DNA of 64,000 nt from Melastoma dodecandrum (taxonomy: Eukaryota; Streptophyta; Magnoliopsida; Myrtales; Melastomataceae). The position numbers were made by a program, and so were the translations under genes. Where the stretch lies: the NCBI GenBank assembly GCA_029817715.1, contig JARUPY010000385.1, forward strand, positions 372,001 to 436,000. The letters run 5' to 3'. This document shows positions 63,871-64,000 of this stretch, piece by piece. Position 1 is the stretch's first letter. Each line of letters begins with the position of its first letter. The notes below the pieces were generated by a model. The model did not search any database. It was not told the origin of the DNA and saw only the letters and a list, made by a program, of their open reading frames with translations.

Positions 63871-64000
63871 TCAGGCCGCGTCCACCCGCAGCACCGTGCC
63901 GCTGATCCCGGTGACGCGGACCCGCGTGCCCGCCGGCAGGTCGGGACCGGCGACGCGCCACAGGGTGTCGTCGAAGCGGATGCGCCCCGCGCCCTGGACG
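63871..64000 (-). CDS. NfeD-like protein (3' end only)
   Basis: The last 42 codons of a minus-strand gene that enters from the right edge. The end sequence GAGRIRFDDTLWRVAG, then DLPAGTRVRVTGISGTVLRV, is the OB-fold C-terminus of NfeD proteins, membrane partners of stomatin-like proteases. The stop is at 63871. The start and membrane part lie beyond the window. Confidence 0.75.
   Translation of the reverse strand, partial: VQGAGRIRFDDTLWRVAGPDLPAGTRVRVTGISGTVLRVDAA

Overview
The window is about 64 kb of very GC-rich alphaproteobacterial chromosome. The flagellar gene set (FliX, CheL, FlbY), ctrA divergent from fliI-fliJ, the one-cysteine DksA, a porin-type signature and the families of dispersed palindromes all fit Rhizobiales. 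The protein repertoire most resembles Methylobacterium/Methylobacteriaceae; that genus call is from recognition, not from a search. No rRNA, tRNA, CRISPR array, insertion sequence, phage or integrase was seen.

Layout. 1-5.2 kb: 3' end of flhA, a UPF0104 membrane protein, fliJ, fliI, and the cell-cycle regulator ctrA with a GANTC-bearing promoter. 5.2-24.6 kb: mixed chromosomal genes. These include a secreted trypsin-like protease, cysS, envelope proteins (CreA, DUF2865, a very Pro-rich OmpA protein), an MFS exporter, a methyltransferase, gltX, a DadA-like oxidase, a collagen-like lipoprotein, dksA, an AlgI/SGNH O-acetylation pair, a YegD-like Hsp70 and a HerA-like ATPase. 24.6-33.1 kb: second flagellar block, with fliX divergent from flgI-cheL-flbY, two small genes (one a miniature porin-like protein), and the hook operon flgE-flgK-flgL on the minus strand. 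Sigma-54-like promoters precede flgE and flgI. flgK carries an in-frame TAG at codon 68. 33.3-34.3 kb: a BLUF blue-light sensor directly followed by a single-domain response regulator.

34.4-47.9 kb: prfC, a DUF1800/DUF1501 pair, threonine aldolase, rpsU, a receiver protein, a class II amidotransferase, a succinate-semialdehyde-type dehydrogenase, slyX, a soluble double-PAS chemoreceptor and a membrane diguanylate cyclase. 48.1-52.2 kb: one 1355-aa NRPS-like protein of the Pls/PosA architecture (adenylation, carrier, then membrane-embedded tandem acyltransferase-like domains). 52.3-64 kb: histidine phosphatase, PPK2, an AAA ATPase pseudogene with about four frameshifts, fabI, a CbpA-like DnaJ, a VOC protein, a three-gene metal/cobalamin-type ABC importer, a Crp/Fnr regulator, a GH25 lysozyme lipoprotein, small proteins, and the 3' end of an NfeD-like gene.

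How it fits together. CtrA, FliX, the sigma-54-like sites and the basal-body/hook genes form one flagellar hierarchy. The BLUF-receiver pair, the PAS chemoreceptor and the diguanylate cyclase are plausible inputs to motility. Two dispersed palindromic repeat families (A about 90 bp, B about 130 bp) fill most of the larger intergenic gaps. The best leads are the Pls-like synthetase, the BLUF-receiver pair next to the hook operon, the interrupted flgK, the mini-porin gene pair and the long hairpin upstream of rpsU.
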